A stretch of 64,000 bases of DNA from Candidatus Gastranaerophilales bacterium (GTDB taxonomy: Bacteria; Cyanobacteriota; Vampirovibrionia; Gastranaerophilales; Gastranaerophilaceae): the NCBI GenBank assembly GCA_944322675.1, contig CALUPO010000008.1:1-64000 (forward strand). The letters are read 5' to 3'. Position numbers and translations under genes: made by a program. Shown one piece after another: positions 26,339-35,294 of the stretch (position 1 is the stretch's first letter; every line of letters starts with the position of its first letter). The notes under the pieces are model-generated. The model saw only the letters and a list, made by a program, of their open reading frames with translations, made no database searches and was not told where the DNA came from.

Positions 26339-27436
26339 TTAAACATTAAATCTAAAGTGCATAATATCACCGTCTTGAACAATATAATCTTTTCCTTCAA
26401 GTCGAACAAGTCCTTTTTCTTTGGCTGCATTTAGTGAACCACAAGAAACAAAATCATTATAAGAAACAACCTCAGCTCGAATAAACCCACGTTCAAAATC
26501 AGTATGAATTACGCCTGCAGCTTTTGGTGCTGTGTCGCCTGAGTGTATAGTCCAAGCACGAACTTCTTTTTCACCTGCTGTTATATAGGTTCTTAAATTA
26601 AGTAAATGATAAACAGACTTTATCATACGCTCAATACCTGAAGATTTTACTCCAAGTTCATTTAAATATTCTTTTGCTTCTTTTTCATCAAGTTGAGATA
26701 ATTCAGCCTCAATGGCAGCAGATATAATAACAACATCAGCATTATGAGTTTTTGCATATTCTTTGACTTTATTAACATAATCATTACCATTTTTCAAATC
26801 AGTTTCAGAAACATTTGCAGCATAAATAACAGGTTTTGTTGTCAAAAATTGCATTTTTTTAATAGCTTCAAGTTCATCACCTTCAAAATTATCGTAAATA
26901 TTAATAAATTTTCCATCTTCAAGCAGCTTTACCATTTTTTGAAGTACATTATTTTCAATTATTGCATCTTTGTCTTTTGACTTAACATTTTTAGCAATTC
27001 TTGCAATTCTTTTTTCAACGGATGCTAAATCTGCTAATGCAAGTTCAAGATTTATAGTTTCAATATCTGAAATAGGGTCAATTTTTCCGTTAACATGAAT
27101 TGTATCAGGATCATCAAAGCAACGAACGACTTCAATAATAGCATCAACTTCACGAATATTTGCAAGAAACTGATTGCCAAGACCTTCACCTTTACTTGCC
27201 CCTTTTACAAGTCCGGCAATATCCACAAATTCAATTGCTGTTGGAATAACGGTTTGTGTTTTAACTAAATCTTGCAAAATATATAGTCTTTCATCGGGAA
27301 CAGTAACAACTCCAACATTAGGTTCAATAGTACAAAAAGGATAATTAGCACTTTGAGCATTAACACTTTGAGTTAATGCATTAAATAAAGTCGATTTACC
27401 AACATTTGGGAGTCCAACAATACCCGCTCTTAACAT
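26339..27436 (-). CDS. ychF: Ribosome-binding ATPase YchF (Obg family)
   Basis: YchF is an Obg-family P-loop protein that prefers ATP and binds the 70S ribosome. The P-loop [15 protein letters not shown], the [19 protein letters not shown] segment, the NVSE motif that replaces the GTP-specific NKxD, and the C-terminal TGS-like domain ([15 protein letters not shown]) are all present. The 365 residues are standard. It is a single gene; the previous gene on this strand starts about 95 nt downstream of its stop. Confidence 0.97.
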   Translation of the reverse strand: MLRAGIVGLPNVGKSTLFNALTQSVNAQSANYPFCTIEPNVGVVTVPDERLYILQDLVKTQTVIPTAIEFVDIAGLVKGASKGEGLGNQFLANIREVDAIIEVVRCFDDPDTIHVNGKIDPISDIETINLELALADLASVEKRIARIAKNVKSKDKDAIIENNVLQKMVKLLEDGKFINIYDNFEGDELEAIKKMQFLTTKPVIYAANVSETDLKNGNDYVNKVKEYAKTHNADVVIISAAIEAELSQLDEKEAKEYLNELGVKSSGIERMIKSVYHLLNLRTYITAGEKEVRAWTIHSGDTAPKAAGVIHTDFERGFIRAEVVSYNDFVSCGSLNAAKEKGLVRLEGKDYIVQDGDIMHFRFNV

Positions 27437-27625
27437 ATTTTTTCCTCATTTCAATATAATCTTTATTATGTTATTGAGAATAATACAAAATAATAAAATA
27501 TTCAATTATTGTAAAATATTTCTATTTATGTAACAATTTGTAAATTATATATGATTTTTTGAAATAATTAATTTTTATAAGTTTTAATTAATATATATAA
27601 GAAAAGAAGATAAAGGGCAAAAGAT

Positions 27626-28246
27626 ATGAGTGGCATTGGTAAAATCGTTCAAACTGCTATAAAACAGATAGATGCAAGTGATATATCAAAAATTGCTAAT
27701 TCAAATCAGGTAAAAAATGCAGTGAGTGACACAGCATGTGATATAGGTGAAGCTCTTGCAAATGGAGTTTCAAAAAAAAGTACAGATATTGCATCAACCA
27801 TAGTAGAAGAGACAACACAAGCTGCACAAACCAAAACAGCATCATCAAGTGGTTTCTTTTCAAAAATGTGGAATAAATTATTTCATTCATCAAAAAATAA
27901 AACAGCTTCAAGTTTGGCAGCTGCAAATGTATCATCTAAAAATACGTCTTCTATGCAACTTTCAGCTGAGGAACTCCAAGAACAAATAGCAAAATGTGAA
28001 AAACAAATTAAATCATTAACAAAAGAAAATAAAAGTTTGAAGTCATCTGTAAAATCAGTAAAAAAAGAAAATAAAAATTTAAAATCATCTATAAAATCAA
28101 CAACAAAAGAAAATAATGCATATAAACAAAATGTAACTCCAGAACAGCAAAAACAGGTTGATGTCGATTGTATGAACTGGTTCCAGAAGCTTTTTAGTTC
28201 AAAATGTAAATTTAACTGGAATAATTTTAAGTGGGAAGCTTCATAA
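27626..28246 (+). CDS. Hypothetical coiled-coil protein A
   Basis: This 206-residue protein is unrecognised. Residues 115-175 contain a strongly repetitive coiled coil with units of the form KENKxLKSSxKSxxKENK. The end (DCMNWFQKLFSSKCKFNWNNFKWEAS) is rich in aromatic residues and cysteine. No signal peptide is seen. The gene lies 23 nt before a second 206-residue coiled-coil gene, and both share an upstream site with weak AAAGGG and a terminator at 28923-28956, so they form a small operon. Secreted or cell-surface accessory function is possible but not shown. Confidence 0.6.
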   Translation: MSGIGKIVQTAIKQIDASDISKIANSNQVKNAVSDTACDIGEALANGVSKKSTDIASTIVEETTQAAQTKTASSSGFFSKMWNKLFHSSKNKTASSLAAANVSSKNTSSMQLSAEELQEQIAKCEKQIKSLTKENKSLKSSVKSVKKENKNLKSSIKSTTKENNAYKQNVTPEQQKQVDVDCMNWFQKLFSSKCKFNWNNFKWEAS

Positions 28247-28269
28247 TAACTAAAAAGTAGGAAAAATAT

Positions 28270-28890
28270 ATGAATATAAATTCATTAAATTTAACGTCTA
28301 TACAAAATAAAAATATTGAATCTCAATCATTGTCATCCGGTGAAGAAAATCAATATCAAATAGCTTTACTAAATTCAAATAAGGCTGATAGTGTTGAATT
28401 AAATTCACAATCAAATGAAAAAGAAAAAGTACAAGAAGCTAAAAAAGATTTAAATAGTGCAATGCTAGAAGCACAAAATGCAAAAAAACACGTTAAACAA
28501 ACAAAAAAGCAAGCAATGAAAGATGCTAAAGCCGTTAATAAAACTCAAAAACAAATAAATGAACTTAAAATAAAAAATATAGAAAATAAATTTGATGCAA
28601 AAATAAAAGCTTTACAAACTGAATTAGATGCTAAGATAAAACAAGCTCAGGTGTCTTCTTCTGGTTTAGAAAATGCACGGGCAAAAGAAAAGGAATGCAA
28701 TAAAAAAGTTAGAACAGCAAATATAAATATGGCAAAAGCATGCTGGAATAATTTAAAAAGTGATTTTAAGCAAGAAATAAAAAAAGGATGGCCAATAATA
28801 GTGCGTCAAACTAAACAAGATATAGCTTGGATTCAAAACAAAGCAAACAATATAATGTCCTGGGCTTCAAATTTTATTAATAAAGTTTAA
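28270..28890 (+). CDS. Hypothetical coiled-coil protein B
   Basis: This 206-residue protein is unrecognised, highly lysine- and alanine-rich and almost wholly helical from residue 50 to 170 (KKDLNSAMLEAQNAKKHVK and so on). It ends with an amphipathic segment (IAWIQNKANNIMSWASNFINKV). It follows coiled-coil protein A after 23 nt with an AGGA site and no promoter between, and ends at a strong terminator. The two are not obvious paralogues despite equal length. They may form a complex; this is inferred only from co-transcription. Confidence 0.6.
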   Translation: MNINSLNLTSIQNKNIESQSLSSGEENQYQIALLNSNKADSVELNSQSNEKEKVQEAKKDLNSAMLEAQNAKKHVKQTKKQAMKDAKAVNKTQKQINELKIKNIENKFDAKIKALQTELDAKIKQAQVSSSGLENARAKEKECNKKVRTANINMAKACWNNLKSDFKQEIKKGWPIIVRQTKQDIAWIQNKANNIMSWASNFINKV

Positions 28891-28922
28891 AGAAAATATA
28901 AAAATTGAAACAATAAAAATAA

Positions 28923-28956
28923 AAAACAAAGAGGAACAATATATCCTCTTTGTTTT
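28923..28956. terminator. Bidirectional terminator between the coiled-coil operon and fusA
   Basis: A 13-bp stem (AAAACAAAGAGGA, 28923-28935, with 28944-28956) and an 8-nt loop lie between convergent genes, with T runs suitable for both strands. Confidence 0.88.
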
Positions 28957-28978
28957 CTTTCTTTTTTATAAAATATAC

Positions 28979-31063
28979 TTAAGCGTTTGCTCCAGCTTTT
29001 GCAATAATTTCAGCTTCAATATTTGCAGGCACTTGTTCATAACACTTAAATTCCATTGAGAAAGTACCACGTCCTTGAGTTTTTGAACGTATATCAGTTG
29101 CATAACCAAACATTTCAGCTAATGGAACGATAGCATTAATTTTTTGGATACCTGTTCCTTCAATAATTTCCATACCTTCAATTCTTCCACGACGCGATGA
29201 AATATCACCAATAATATCACCTGTATTTTCTTCAGGTACTTCAATTTCAACTTTCATCATAGGTTCAAGGATGCAAGGTTTTGCTTTTTTAGTACCTTCT
29301 TTCATCGCCATAGAACCTGCTATTTTAAATGCCATTTCTGAAGAGTCAACATCGTGATATGTTCCATCATATAATGTCACTTTAACATCAATCATCGGGA
29401 ATCCTGCAAGAATACCACCCTCTAAAGCTTCTTCCATACCTTTGCGAGCTGGTTCAATGTATTCTTTTGGTATAGCTCCACCAACAATTTTATTTTCAAA
29501 TACAAATCCTGCATTTTCTTCAGCCGGTTCAATTTTAACCTTAACATGACCATATTGACCACGACCACCTGATTGACGAATGAATTTTGAATCTTGATCT
29601 GCCGTACCACGAATTGTTTCACGATAAGCAACTTGCGGTTTACCAACATTTGCATCAACTTTAAATTCACGCATCAAACGGTCAACAATAATTTCCAAGT
29701 GAAGTTCTCCCATACCTGAAATAATAGTTTGTCCTGTTTCTGGGTCACTTTTAACCTGAAATGATGGATCTTCCTCAGCAAGCTTTTGTAAAGCTATGCC
29801 CATTTTATCCTGGTCAGCTTTTGTTTTTGGTTCAATAGCAACAGAAATTACAGGTGTTGGGAATGTCATTTTTTCTAATATTATATGTGCTTTTTCATCA
29901 CATAATGTGTCACCTGTTGTTGTATCTTTTAAACCAACGGCAGCACAAATATCACCGGCTGCTATTTCATTTATTTCGTTTCTCTGGTCTGCATACATTT
30001 GAACTAAACGTGAAATACGTTCTTTTTTGCCGTTTGTTGCGTTAAGTACATAAGAACCAGATGTTAAAGTTCCTGAATAAACACGCATAAAGGTTAAACG
30101 ACCTACATATGGGTCTGTCATAACTTTAAACGCAAGTGCAGCAAAAGGTTCGTCATCTGATGAGTGTCTTTCAACAACTGTTCCGTCTTCTAACTCTCCT
30201 TGTATAGCTTTTACGTCAGTTGGAGCAGGCATATAATCAACAATTGCGTCAAGAAGCAACTGAACACCTTTATTCTTAAATGCTGTACCACAGGTAACAG
30301 GAACTATTTTATTTTCACAAACAGCTTTTCTCAAAACTTTTTTAAGTTCTTCAACTGTAGGTGTTTCACCTTCTAAATATTTCATCATTAAATCATCATC
30401 TTGTTCTGAGATAGCTTCAACAAGTGCATCGTGATATTGTTGTGCTTTTTCTTTCATATCTTCAGGTATTTCTTCAACTTTTATATCCGTACCTAAATCG
30501 TTTGTATAGATATAGGCTTTCATTTCCATAAGGTCAATAATACCTTTCATTTGGTCTTCTGCTCCTATTGGAAGTTGGATAGGATGAGCATTTGCCCCAA
30601 GACGATTCCTTACTTGTTCAACTACACGATAAAAATTTGCCCCAGTTCTATCCATCTTGTTTACAAATACCATACGAGGCACTTCATAACGATTTGCTTG
30701 TCTCCATACTGTTTCAGATTGTGATTGAACACCACCTACTGCACAAAATACAGCAACAACACCATCTAATACACGCAACGAACGTTCAACTTCAATCGTA
30801 AAATCAACGTGTCCAGGGGTATCAATAATGTTTATTTGATGATTTTTCCAATATGATGTAACAGCAGCACTTTGTATTGTAATTCCACGTTCACGTTCTT
30901 GTTCCATAAAATCCGTTACAGCAGCTCCATCGTGAACTTCACCAAGTTTGTGAGTCTTACCTGTATAAAAAAGTATACGCTCTGTTGTTGTGGTTTTGCC
31001 AGCATCAATGTGGGCTGCAATACCAATGTTTCTAATTTTTGATAATGGTGTTTTCCTTGCCAT
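28979..31063 (-). CDS. fusA: Elongation factor G
   Basis: EF-G drives translocation of tRNA and mRNA on the ribosome. The G domain has [15 protein letters not shown], the ERGITI switch, DTPGHVDFT and NKMDRTGA; domains II to V follow, with the catalytic-loop region [11 protein letters not shown] of domain IV. The 694 residues are normal. It stands alone rather than in the str operon with rpsL, rpsG and tuf, at least within this window. Confidence 0.98.
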   Translation of the reverse strand: MARKTPLSKIRNIGIAAHIDAGKTTTTERILFYTGKTHKLGEVHDGAAVTDFMEQERERGITIQSAAVTSYWKNHQINIIDTPGHVDFTIEVERSLRVLDGVVAVFCAVGGVQSQSETVWRQANRYEVPRMVFVNKMDRTGANFYRVVEQVRNRLGANAHPIQLPIGAEDQMKGIIDLMEMKAYIYTNDLGTDIKVEEIPEDMKEKAQQYHDALVEAISEQDDDLMMKYLEGETPTVEELKKVLRKAVCENKIVPVTCGTAFKNKGVQLLLDAIVDYMPAPTDVKAIQGELEDGTVVERHSSDDEPFAALAFKVMTDPYVGRLTFMRVYSGTLTSGSYVLNATNGKKERISRLVQMYADQRNEINEIAAGDICAAVGLKDTTTGDTLCDEKAHIILEKMTFPTPVISVAIEPKTKADQDKMGIALQKLAEEDPSFQVKSDPETGQTIISGMGELHLEIIVDRLMREFKVDANVGKPQVAYRETIRGTADQDSKFIRQSGGRGQYGHVKVKIEPAEENAGFVFENKIVGGAIPKEYIEPARKGMEEALEGGILAGFPMIDVKVTLYDGTYHDVDSSEMAFKIAGSMAMKEGTKKAKPCILEPMMKVEIEVPEENTGDIIGDISSRRGRIEGMEIIEGTGIQKINAIVPLAEMFGYATDIRSKTQGRGTFSMEFKCYEQVPANIEAEIIAKAGANA

Positions 31064-31187
31064 TTTTTTATCCTCTTTTTATTCACTCTACTTTATATAA
31101 TAAAAATATTCTTAGTTAATATTGTTGCATAAAAATATTTTTTTTTAAAGTAGGTATTAAAAAAATTATAACTATTCTTTTTTTAAA

Positions 31188-32189
31188 TTATAAATTATGT
31201 TGTGAAAATTTTTTATTGAGTGTAATGATTGTGTGTTTGAAAACTTCAAAATTTTTATAAATTGGTCGTGAACTTCCTCGGGTATCATTTTCTACAACAA
31301 ATTTATGAAATTCTGTTAGTGTTTTTTTATCAGTTGGTTGTTTTATAAAAATTTGATAATATGTAGGTAGTTTGTTAATTGCGTGTATATAATTCCCCAA
31401 TGTTGATGGTGAACAGTCTATGCCCAAATTGTTTTTAAGATATTCGTGTGCTTTATCCACAACAGAATAACTAATCATACAAAATCCCTTCTTTTTTCCT
31501 AATTCTATACAGCTTGACACCATCTTGCACAGCTGCTCAGTATTATATTTATGTGCATGGCGCAGCCTGGTTTTGGGATGCTTTATCGGCTTTATCCCCA
31601 ATTCGCTAAGATCGTTTTTCAAATTTGTATCTGAGGACAAGTTTCCTTTGTCCAAATCACAGCTTTCTGATACTGGACTTTGAGCCTGTTGTTGCGTTTC
31701 TGTTTGTTCAATACTGCTTCCTTTTTTGAGCATGGTGACAAAATCAAACTTTCCCAAAGCGGAAATTGGTACACCTCCTGGTAATTCAGGTTCCATCATA
31801 AAAAAATCATCTTCATTTTCTTGTTTATCATTATCAATAGGAGAATTCTTATCGGTCAATTGCACGTCAAAAATCTTATCACATGTTTCAACAAAGAGCT
31901 GATGTATAGAGCGGTCAGTCTTAGCAAATGCTCTTCGTAATAAATCATCCATACCCATACCAACGGTAATCACAAGTTCATATAAAACCGATGACAAAGT
32001 TCTTTTCCGGTCAAACCCTTCAATTACCTTTGACATAAGCACCTCTTCTGGTTTTGCATTTGATAGTCTGCTTGCTTTATTTGCAATATTATCACTTAAT
32101 TCCCCAACGGTTGTGCCCAAAAATGGTTTTCGCACTCCAAATGTTTGTGTTGAATTATAGCTTCTTCCCTGTAATGTAGCCACTTTCAC
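31188..32189 (-). CDS. Hypothetical protein, larger member of a tandem paralogous pair
   Basis: This unrecognised protein is a clear paralogue of the next gene upstream (32279-33043). Shared blocks are TFGVRKP near the N terminus, VGMGMDDLLRRA, ETCDKIFDVQL, GIDCSPSTLGNYI and the C-terminal TLTEFHKFVVENDTR segment. A linker of about 70 residues (roughly 115-185) is extra here. I place the start at GTG 32189: AGGAGG lies about 10 nt before it but only 1 nt before the ATG at 32198, and the GTG start aligns best with the paralogue. Its GC content looks higher than its surroundings, suggesting transfer or different codon use. The C-terminal half may be a helical DNA-binding fold; this is a guess. 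Confidence 0.62.
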   Translation of the reverse strand: MKVATLQGRSYNSTQTFGVRKPFLGTTVGELSDNIANKASRLSNAKPEEVLMSKVIEGFDRKRTLSSVLYELVITVGMGMDDLLRRAFAKTDRSIHQLFVETCDKIFDVQLTDKNSPIDNDKQENEDDFFMMEPELPGGVPISALGKFDFVTMLKKGSSIEQTETQQQAQSPVSESCDLDKGNLSSDTNLKNDLSELGIKPIKHPKTRLRHAHKYNTEQLCKMVSSCIELGKKKGFCMISYSVVDKAHEYLKNNLGIDCSPSTLGNYIHAINKLPTYYQIFIKQPTDKKTLTEFHKFVVENDTRGSSRPIYKNFEVFKHTIITLNKKFSQHNL

Positions 32190-32224
32190 TGTTATCATTC
32201 CTCCTTTTTATTATTACATTCTAA

Positions 32225-32252
32225 ATTGCAATAAAAAAGATAACCTTGTCAA
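32225..32252 (-). promoter_or_regulatory. Promoter of the larger paralogue
   Basis: On the minus strand TTGACA (32252-32247), a 16-nt spacer and TGCAAT (32230-32225) lie before the gene. The flanking sequence (TTTCTTGACAAG and CAATTTAGA) is the same as in front of the sister gene, so promoter and gene were duplicated together. Confidence 0.72.
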
Positions 32253-32278
32253 GAAATATACTAAGTAGGTAACAAAAA

Positions 32279-33043
32279 TTATTTTTCTTCTTCAAATTTT
32301 AAAGCAGAATGTGGATGTTTTTCATTAAACTTATCTATAACAAATTTAAATATTTCAAAATTGCCAAAAACCGGTTTAGTATATGAACGTTCATCATTAT
32401 CTTGTACATAGTTATGAAACATTGTTAATGTTTTTTTATTGTTATTTGGTAAACTTTTAAAATCTTTATAATGTTTAAGCATAGCAGTAATACTGCTTGA
32501 ATAATTTCCTATTGTATGAACCGAACAGTCAATGTTTAAATCTTTCTCAAGGTGTTTTTGAACAGCCTTATGACAATCCATACCTATAAACTTATCACTC
32601 ATTTCTATGTAACTGGCTATAATCGCTTTTTTTTGTGAAGTTGTAAAATGAGCTGTACGCCTAATTCTTTTCCTCGCACCATCTACAAGGTCAGGATTTG
32701 TTTTTTCATCATACAATTGCACATCAAACAATTTATCACATGTTTCACAAAAAGCTTGCTTTACAGATTTACCACTTTTCGTCACAGCCTTCATTAAAGA
32801 TTCACTTACACCCATGCCTACATCAGTAATCATTTGACCTAACAAACCCAATATAGTATAGCTGTCATCAGTCTTCTTTATTTTATCAGCCATCAGCATG
32901 TGGACTTCTTCACACGCAACAAGACTCTGTGCCATTCGAGCTCCTTGAGTCTTCACATCATGCACAGTTGCTTCACACAAAGGCATCCTAACTCCAAACG
33001 ATAAAGCCTTATTGTAACCATGATTAACCATATTTAATTTCAT
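32279..33043 (-). CDS. Hypothetical protein, smaller member of the paralogous pair
   Basis: This 254-residue protein is unrecognised. It shares with its downstream neighbour the LSFGVRMP segment near residue 15, DVGMGVSESLMKA, FCETCDKLFDVQL, LNIDCSVHTIGNYS and TLTMFHNYVQDNDER. No membrane segment or signal peptide is seen. A good AAAGGA site precedes the ATG. It has its own consensus promoter at 33074-33101, whose -35 box overlaps the murT stop codon. The [NST]-F-[GK] motif (SFG, 15-17) places it with the other lineage-type hypotheticals of this window. Confidence 0.65.
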   Translation of the reverse strand: MKLNMVNHGYNKALSFGVRMPLCEATVHDVKTQGARMAQSLVACEEVHMLMADKIKKTDDSYTILGLLGQMITDVGMGVSESLMKAVTKSGKSVKQAFCETCDKLFDVQLYDEKTNPDLVDGARKRIRRTAHFTTSQKKAIIASYIEMSDKFIGMDCHKAVQKHLEKDLNIDCSVHTIGNYSSSITAMLKHYKDFKSLPNNNKKTLTMFHNYVQDNDERSYTKPVFGNFEIFKFVIDKFNEKHPHSALKFEEEK

Positions 33044-33073
33044 ATATCACTTCCTTTAACTTCTACAATCTAA

Positions 33074-33101
33074 ATTGTAGCAAATAAAATCATCTTGTCA
33101 A
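33074..33101 (-). promoter_or_regulatory. Promoter of the smaller paralogue
   Basis: On the minus strand TTGACA (33101-33096), a 16-nt spacer and TACAAT (33079-33074) form a near-consensus promoter. It overlaps the last codon of murT. Confidence 0.75.
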
Positions 33102-34429
33102 GAAATGTACTTTTTAAGTTCAAGTAGTGCTGTATATGTAGGAAGTATATTAAGTTCATGTTTATTGTCACATATTTTTGTACTAATTTTAATGGCTTTT
33201 TTCATATTTGGCTCAATATGAATTAAATTTGTGTCAATATTGGCATATTTTAACCTTAATGCCATATCATAAGCACGTTTTCCTGATACATATATATCAT
33301 TTTTAAAGTTACTTAAAAGCTCAAAATTTGTATCCCAAATCCAGGATACGTCACGTCCATCTGCATAATTATCATTTAAAATAAGTAATAATTTTGCATT
33401 TTCTTTATCTTTAATGTAATTTAAAACCTCACTTGCTCCTGTGGGATTTTTTATTAAATTTATATTTACACTAGTATCATTGATTTTTATTTTTTCATTT
33501 CTCCCAAACACAGCATTATAATTATCTAAAGCTTTTTGTATTGTTTTTTCATTAATATTAAGCTCAAGACAAAGACAAATTGCTGAAAGCAAATTGTAAG
33601 CATTATAAGTACCTGTAAGATCACTTTTAAACGTTTTACTATTGACAGTTATTAATATACCACTATTATCAATTTTACATTCTGCTTCATATTTTACTTT
33701 TGGTCTTATATTCTGACAATTTGGGCAATAATAATGACCTAAATGAGAATAAAAAGTTTTATTATATTCATATTCGCTGCCACAATTACAATTTATTGAT
33801 TCCTTTGGACTTAAATTTTTATCATTTTGGTTATTATTAATAATAATATCTTTAAACCCATAATATACTACATCATTTTCTTTGTTATCACCAAGTTTGG
33901 CAACCATTGGGTCATCAGCATTTAGTAATAATTTTAAGTTTTTATTTTTTAATATTGCTTCATTGATTTTTTTATAGGTACTATTAAGTTCTCCATATCT
34001 ATCAAGTTGGTCACGAAACAAATTTGTAACAAGCAAATAATTGGCCTTTATGTTGTCATATAATTTTGTTAAGTATGCTTCATCAGATTCAAAAACAAAA
34101 TAATCGGCTTTTTTAGATAAAGGTAAATCTTTGCCTATTGCCGTAGCTATACCTGTTAACATATTTGCACCTAAAAAATTTGATACAACTTTTTCTTTAT
34201 TTTCTTTTAATATTCCTGATATTAAATTTGATGTTGTTGTTTTTCCATTTGTGCCTGTTATATTTATTATTTCTTTTTTTACAAAATGTTGAGATGTTTT
34301 TAGAAAATTTTTGTTAATTTTTAATACTATTTTACCGGATAATGATGTTGCATTATATTTAAATAGCTTTAACATTTGACTTAATACTTTTATAAATATC
34401 AAGTTTAAGTAAAAATTTATATAGTCCAT
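33098..34429 (-). CDS. murT: MurT-like lipid II isoglutaminyl synthase subunit (Mur ligase family)
   Basis: MurT with the glutaminase GatD amidates the alpha-carboxyl of D-Glu in lipid II. The Mur-ligase P-loop INITGTNGKTTTSNL lies near residue 57; an inserted four-cysteine zinc ribbon (CNCG...CPNC, about 212-235) and a C-terminal DUF1727 domain (LLILNDNYADGRDVSWIWD) distinguish MurT from MurE/MurF. The 443 residues are normal. GatD normally lies next to murT but no GatD-like gene is found in this window. The murT family is best known from Gram-positives and some cyanobacteria. Confidence 0.9.
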   Translation of the reverse strand: MDYINFYLNLIFIKVLSQMLKLFKYNATSLSGKIVLKINKNFLKTSQHFVKKEIINITGTNGKTTTSNLISGILKENKEKVVSNFLGANMLTGIATAIGKDLPLSKKADYFVFESDEAYLTKLYDNIKANYLLVTNLFRDQLDRYGELNSTYKKINEAILKNKNLKLLLNADDPMVAKLGDNKENDVVYYGFKDIIINNNQNDKNLSPKESINCNCGSEYEYNKTFYSHLGHYYCPNCQNIRPKVKYEAECKIDNSGILITVNSKTFKSDLTGTYNAYNLLSAICLCLELNINEKTIQKALDNYNAVFGRNEKIKINDTSVNINLIKNPTGASEVLNYIKDKENAKLLLILNDNYADGRDVSWIWDTNFELLSNFKNDIYVSGKRAYDMALRLKYANIDTNLIHIEPNMKKAIKISTKICDNKHELNILPTYTALLELKKYIS

Positions 34430-34473
34430 TTTTATTAATCCATTACTATGATTTAAAATTTTATAGCTTAAAT

Positions 34474-34479
34474 TATAAT
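34474..34479 (+). promoter_or_regulatory. -10 box (TATAAT) 6 nt before a start codon
   Basis: A consensus TATAAT ends 6 nt before the ATG at 34486, and there is no ribosome binding site, pointing to a leaderless transcript for the small membrane protein and possibly the flagellar genes after it. Confidence 0.55.
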
Positions 34480-34485
34480 ATATAA

Positions 34486-34707
34486 ATGGTTGAAATAATA
34501 GTTTTATTTTTTATAATCTTTTTACTAATGTTAGTAGCTATAGCAGCAATTAATATTATGATTTTAATTTGTAAAATAAATTGTTTAAATATTATTTTGA
34601 ATAGTAAAATAAATACAATAAAAAATTATACACATGATTTACTAATAAGTGTAAAAACTTTTAATGAGTGCACTTTTAAAAATAAAAATTTTAAAAGAGA
34701 TATATAA
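34486..34707 (+). CDS. Small membrane protein upstream of flagellar genes
   Basis: This 73-residue protein has one long hydrophobic N-terminal segment (residues 2-31, VEIIVLFFIIFLLMLVAIAA onward) and a basic soluble tail, so it is a type I or II single-pass protein. I do not recognise it. Its length is small, but a perfect -10 box lies correctly for a leaderless start and it precedes fliJ by 77 nt on the same strand, which suggests a flagellar or export-related role. It could also be a chance frame. Confidence 0.5.
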   Translation: MVEIIVLFFIIFLLMLVAIAAINIMILICKINCLNIILNSKINTIKNYTHDLLISVKTFNECTFKNKNFKRDI

Positions 34708-34784
34708 AATCATATAAATAGCGGATAAAATAACTTGACTAATTTAAAATAATAATTAAAAGTAAATTGTGAAAGTCTTATAAT

Positions 34785-35294
34785 ATGCCGTTTCGTTACC
34801 GTTTACAAAAAGTTATTGATTTTCGTATTCGAAAAAAAGAAGAACAACTTCAGGTTGTTCAAAAAGCTCAAGAAGCGGTAGATATAGCTCAAGCAAATAT
34901 TGATAAAAATAATGAAGAAATAAAGAACACAAAATATGCAATGTATACCTCTCCACTTATAATGCGTGAAGGTTTTGATTTATTTCTCAAACATTTGTAT
35001 GAGAAAGGAGAAATATTAGAAAAGGAAAAAGAAAAAGCTGTCGATATATTAAACCAGGAGAAAAAAAAACTTCAAGAACTTGAACAAGCTGTTAAAGTTT
35101 TGGAAAAACATAAGGAAAAATCACGTGAAGCATATATTGAAGAAGAAAAAAAAGCTGAATTAAAAAATTTGTCGGAAATTGCCGTGCAAAAACATTTTAT
35201 TAATACACGCAATAAAAAAGAAGAACTTGAATATGAAGAAATGCTAAAGGAAATTAATTTGGATAATCAAAATGACTATGGATATTATGAATAA
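34785..35294 (+). CDS. fliJ: Flagellar export protein FliJ-like
   Basis: FliJ is a coiled-coil stalk-like component of the flagellar type III export ATPase complex. This 169-residue protein is helical throughout, beginning MPFRYRLQKVIDFRIRKKEE, the typical F+YRLQKVLD opening of FliJ, and carries the central and C-terminal coiled coils with repeating EKEKEKA patterns. It overlaps the next gene by 23 nt. The neighbours (FliK-like and a hook/rod protein) support the call. GAAAG at 34771 is the only ribosome binding site candidate. Confidence 0.85.
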   Translation: MPFRYRLQKVIDFRIRKKEEQLQVVQKAQEAVDIAQANIDKNNEEIKNTKYAMYTSPLIMREGFDLFLKHLYEKGEILEKEKEKAVDILNQEKKKLQELEQAVKVLEKHKEKSREAYIEEEKKAELKNLSEIAVQKHFINTRNKKEELEYEEMLKEINLDNQNDYGYYE

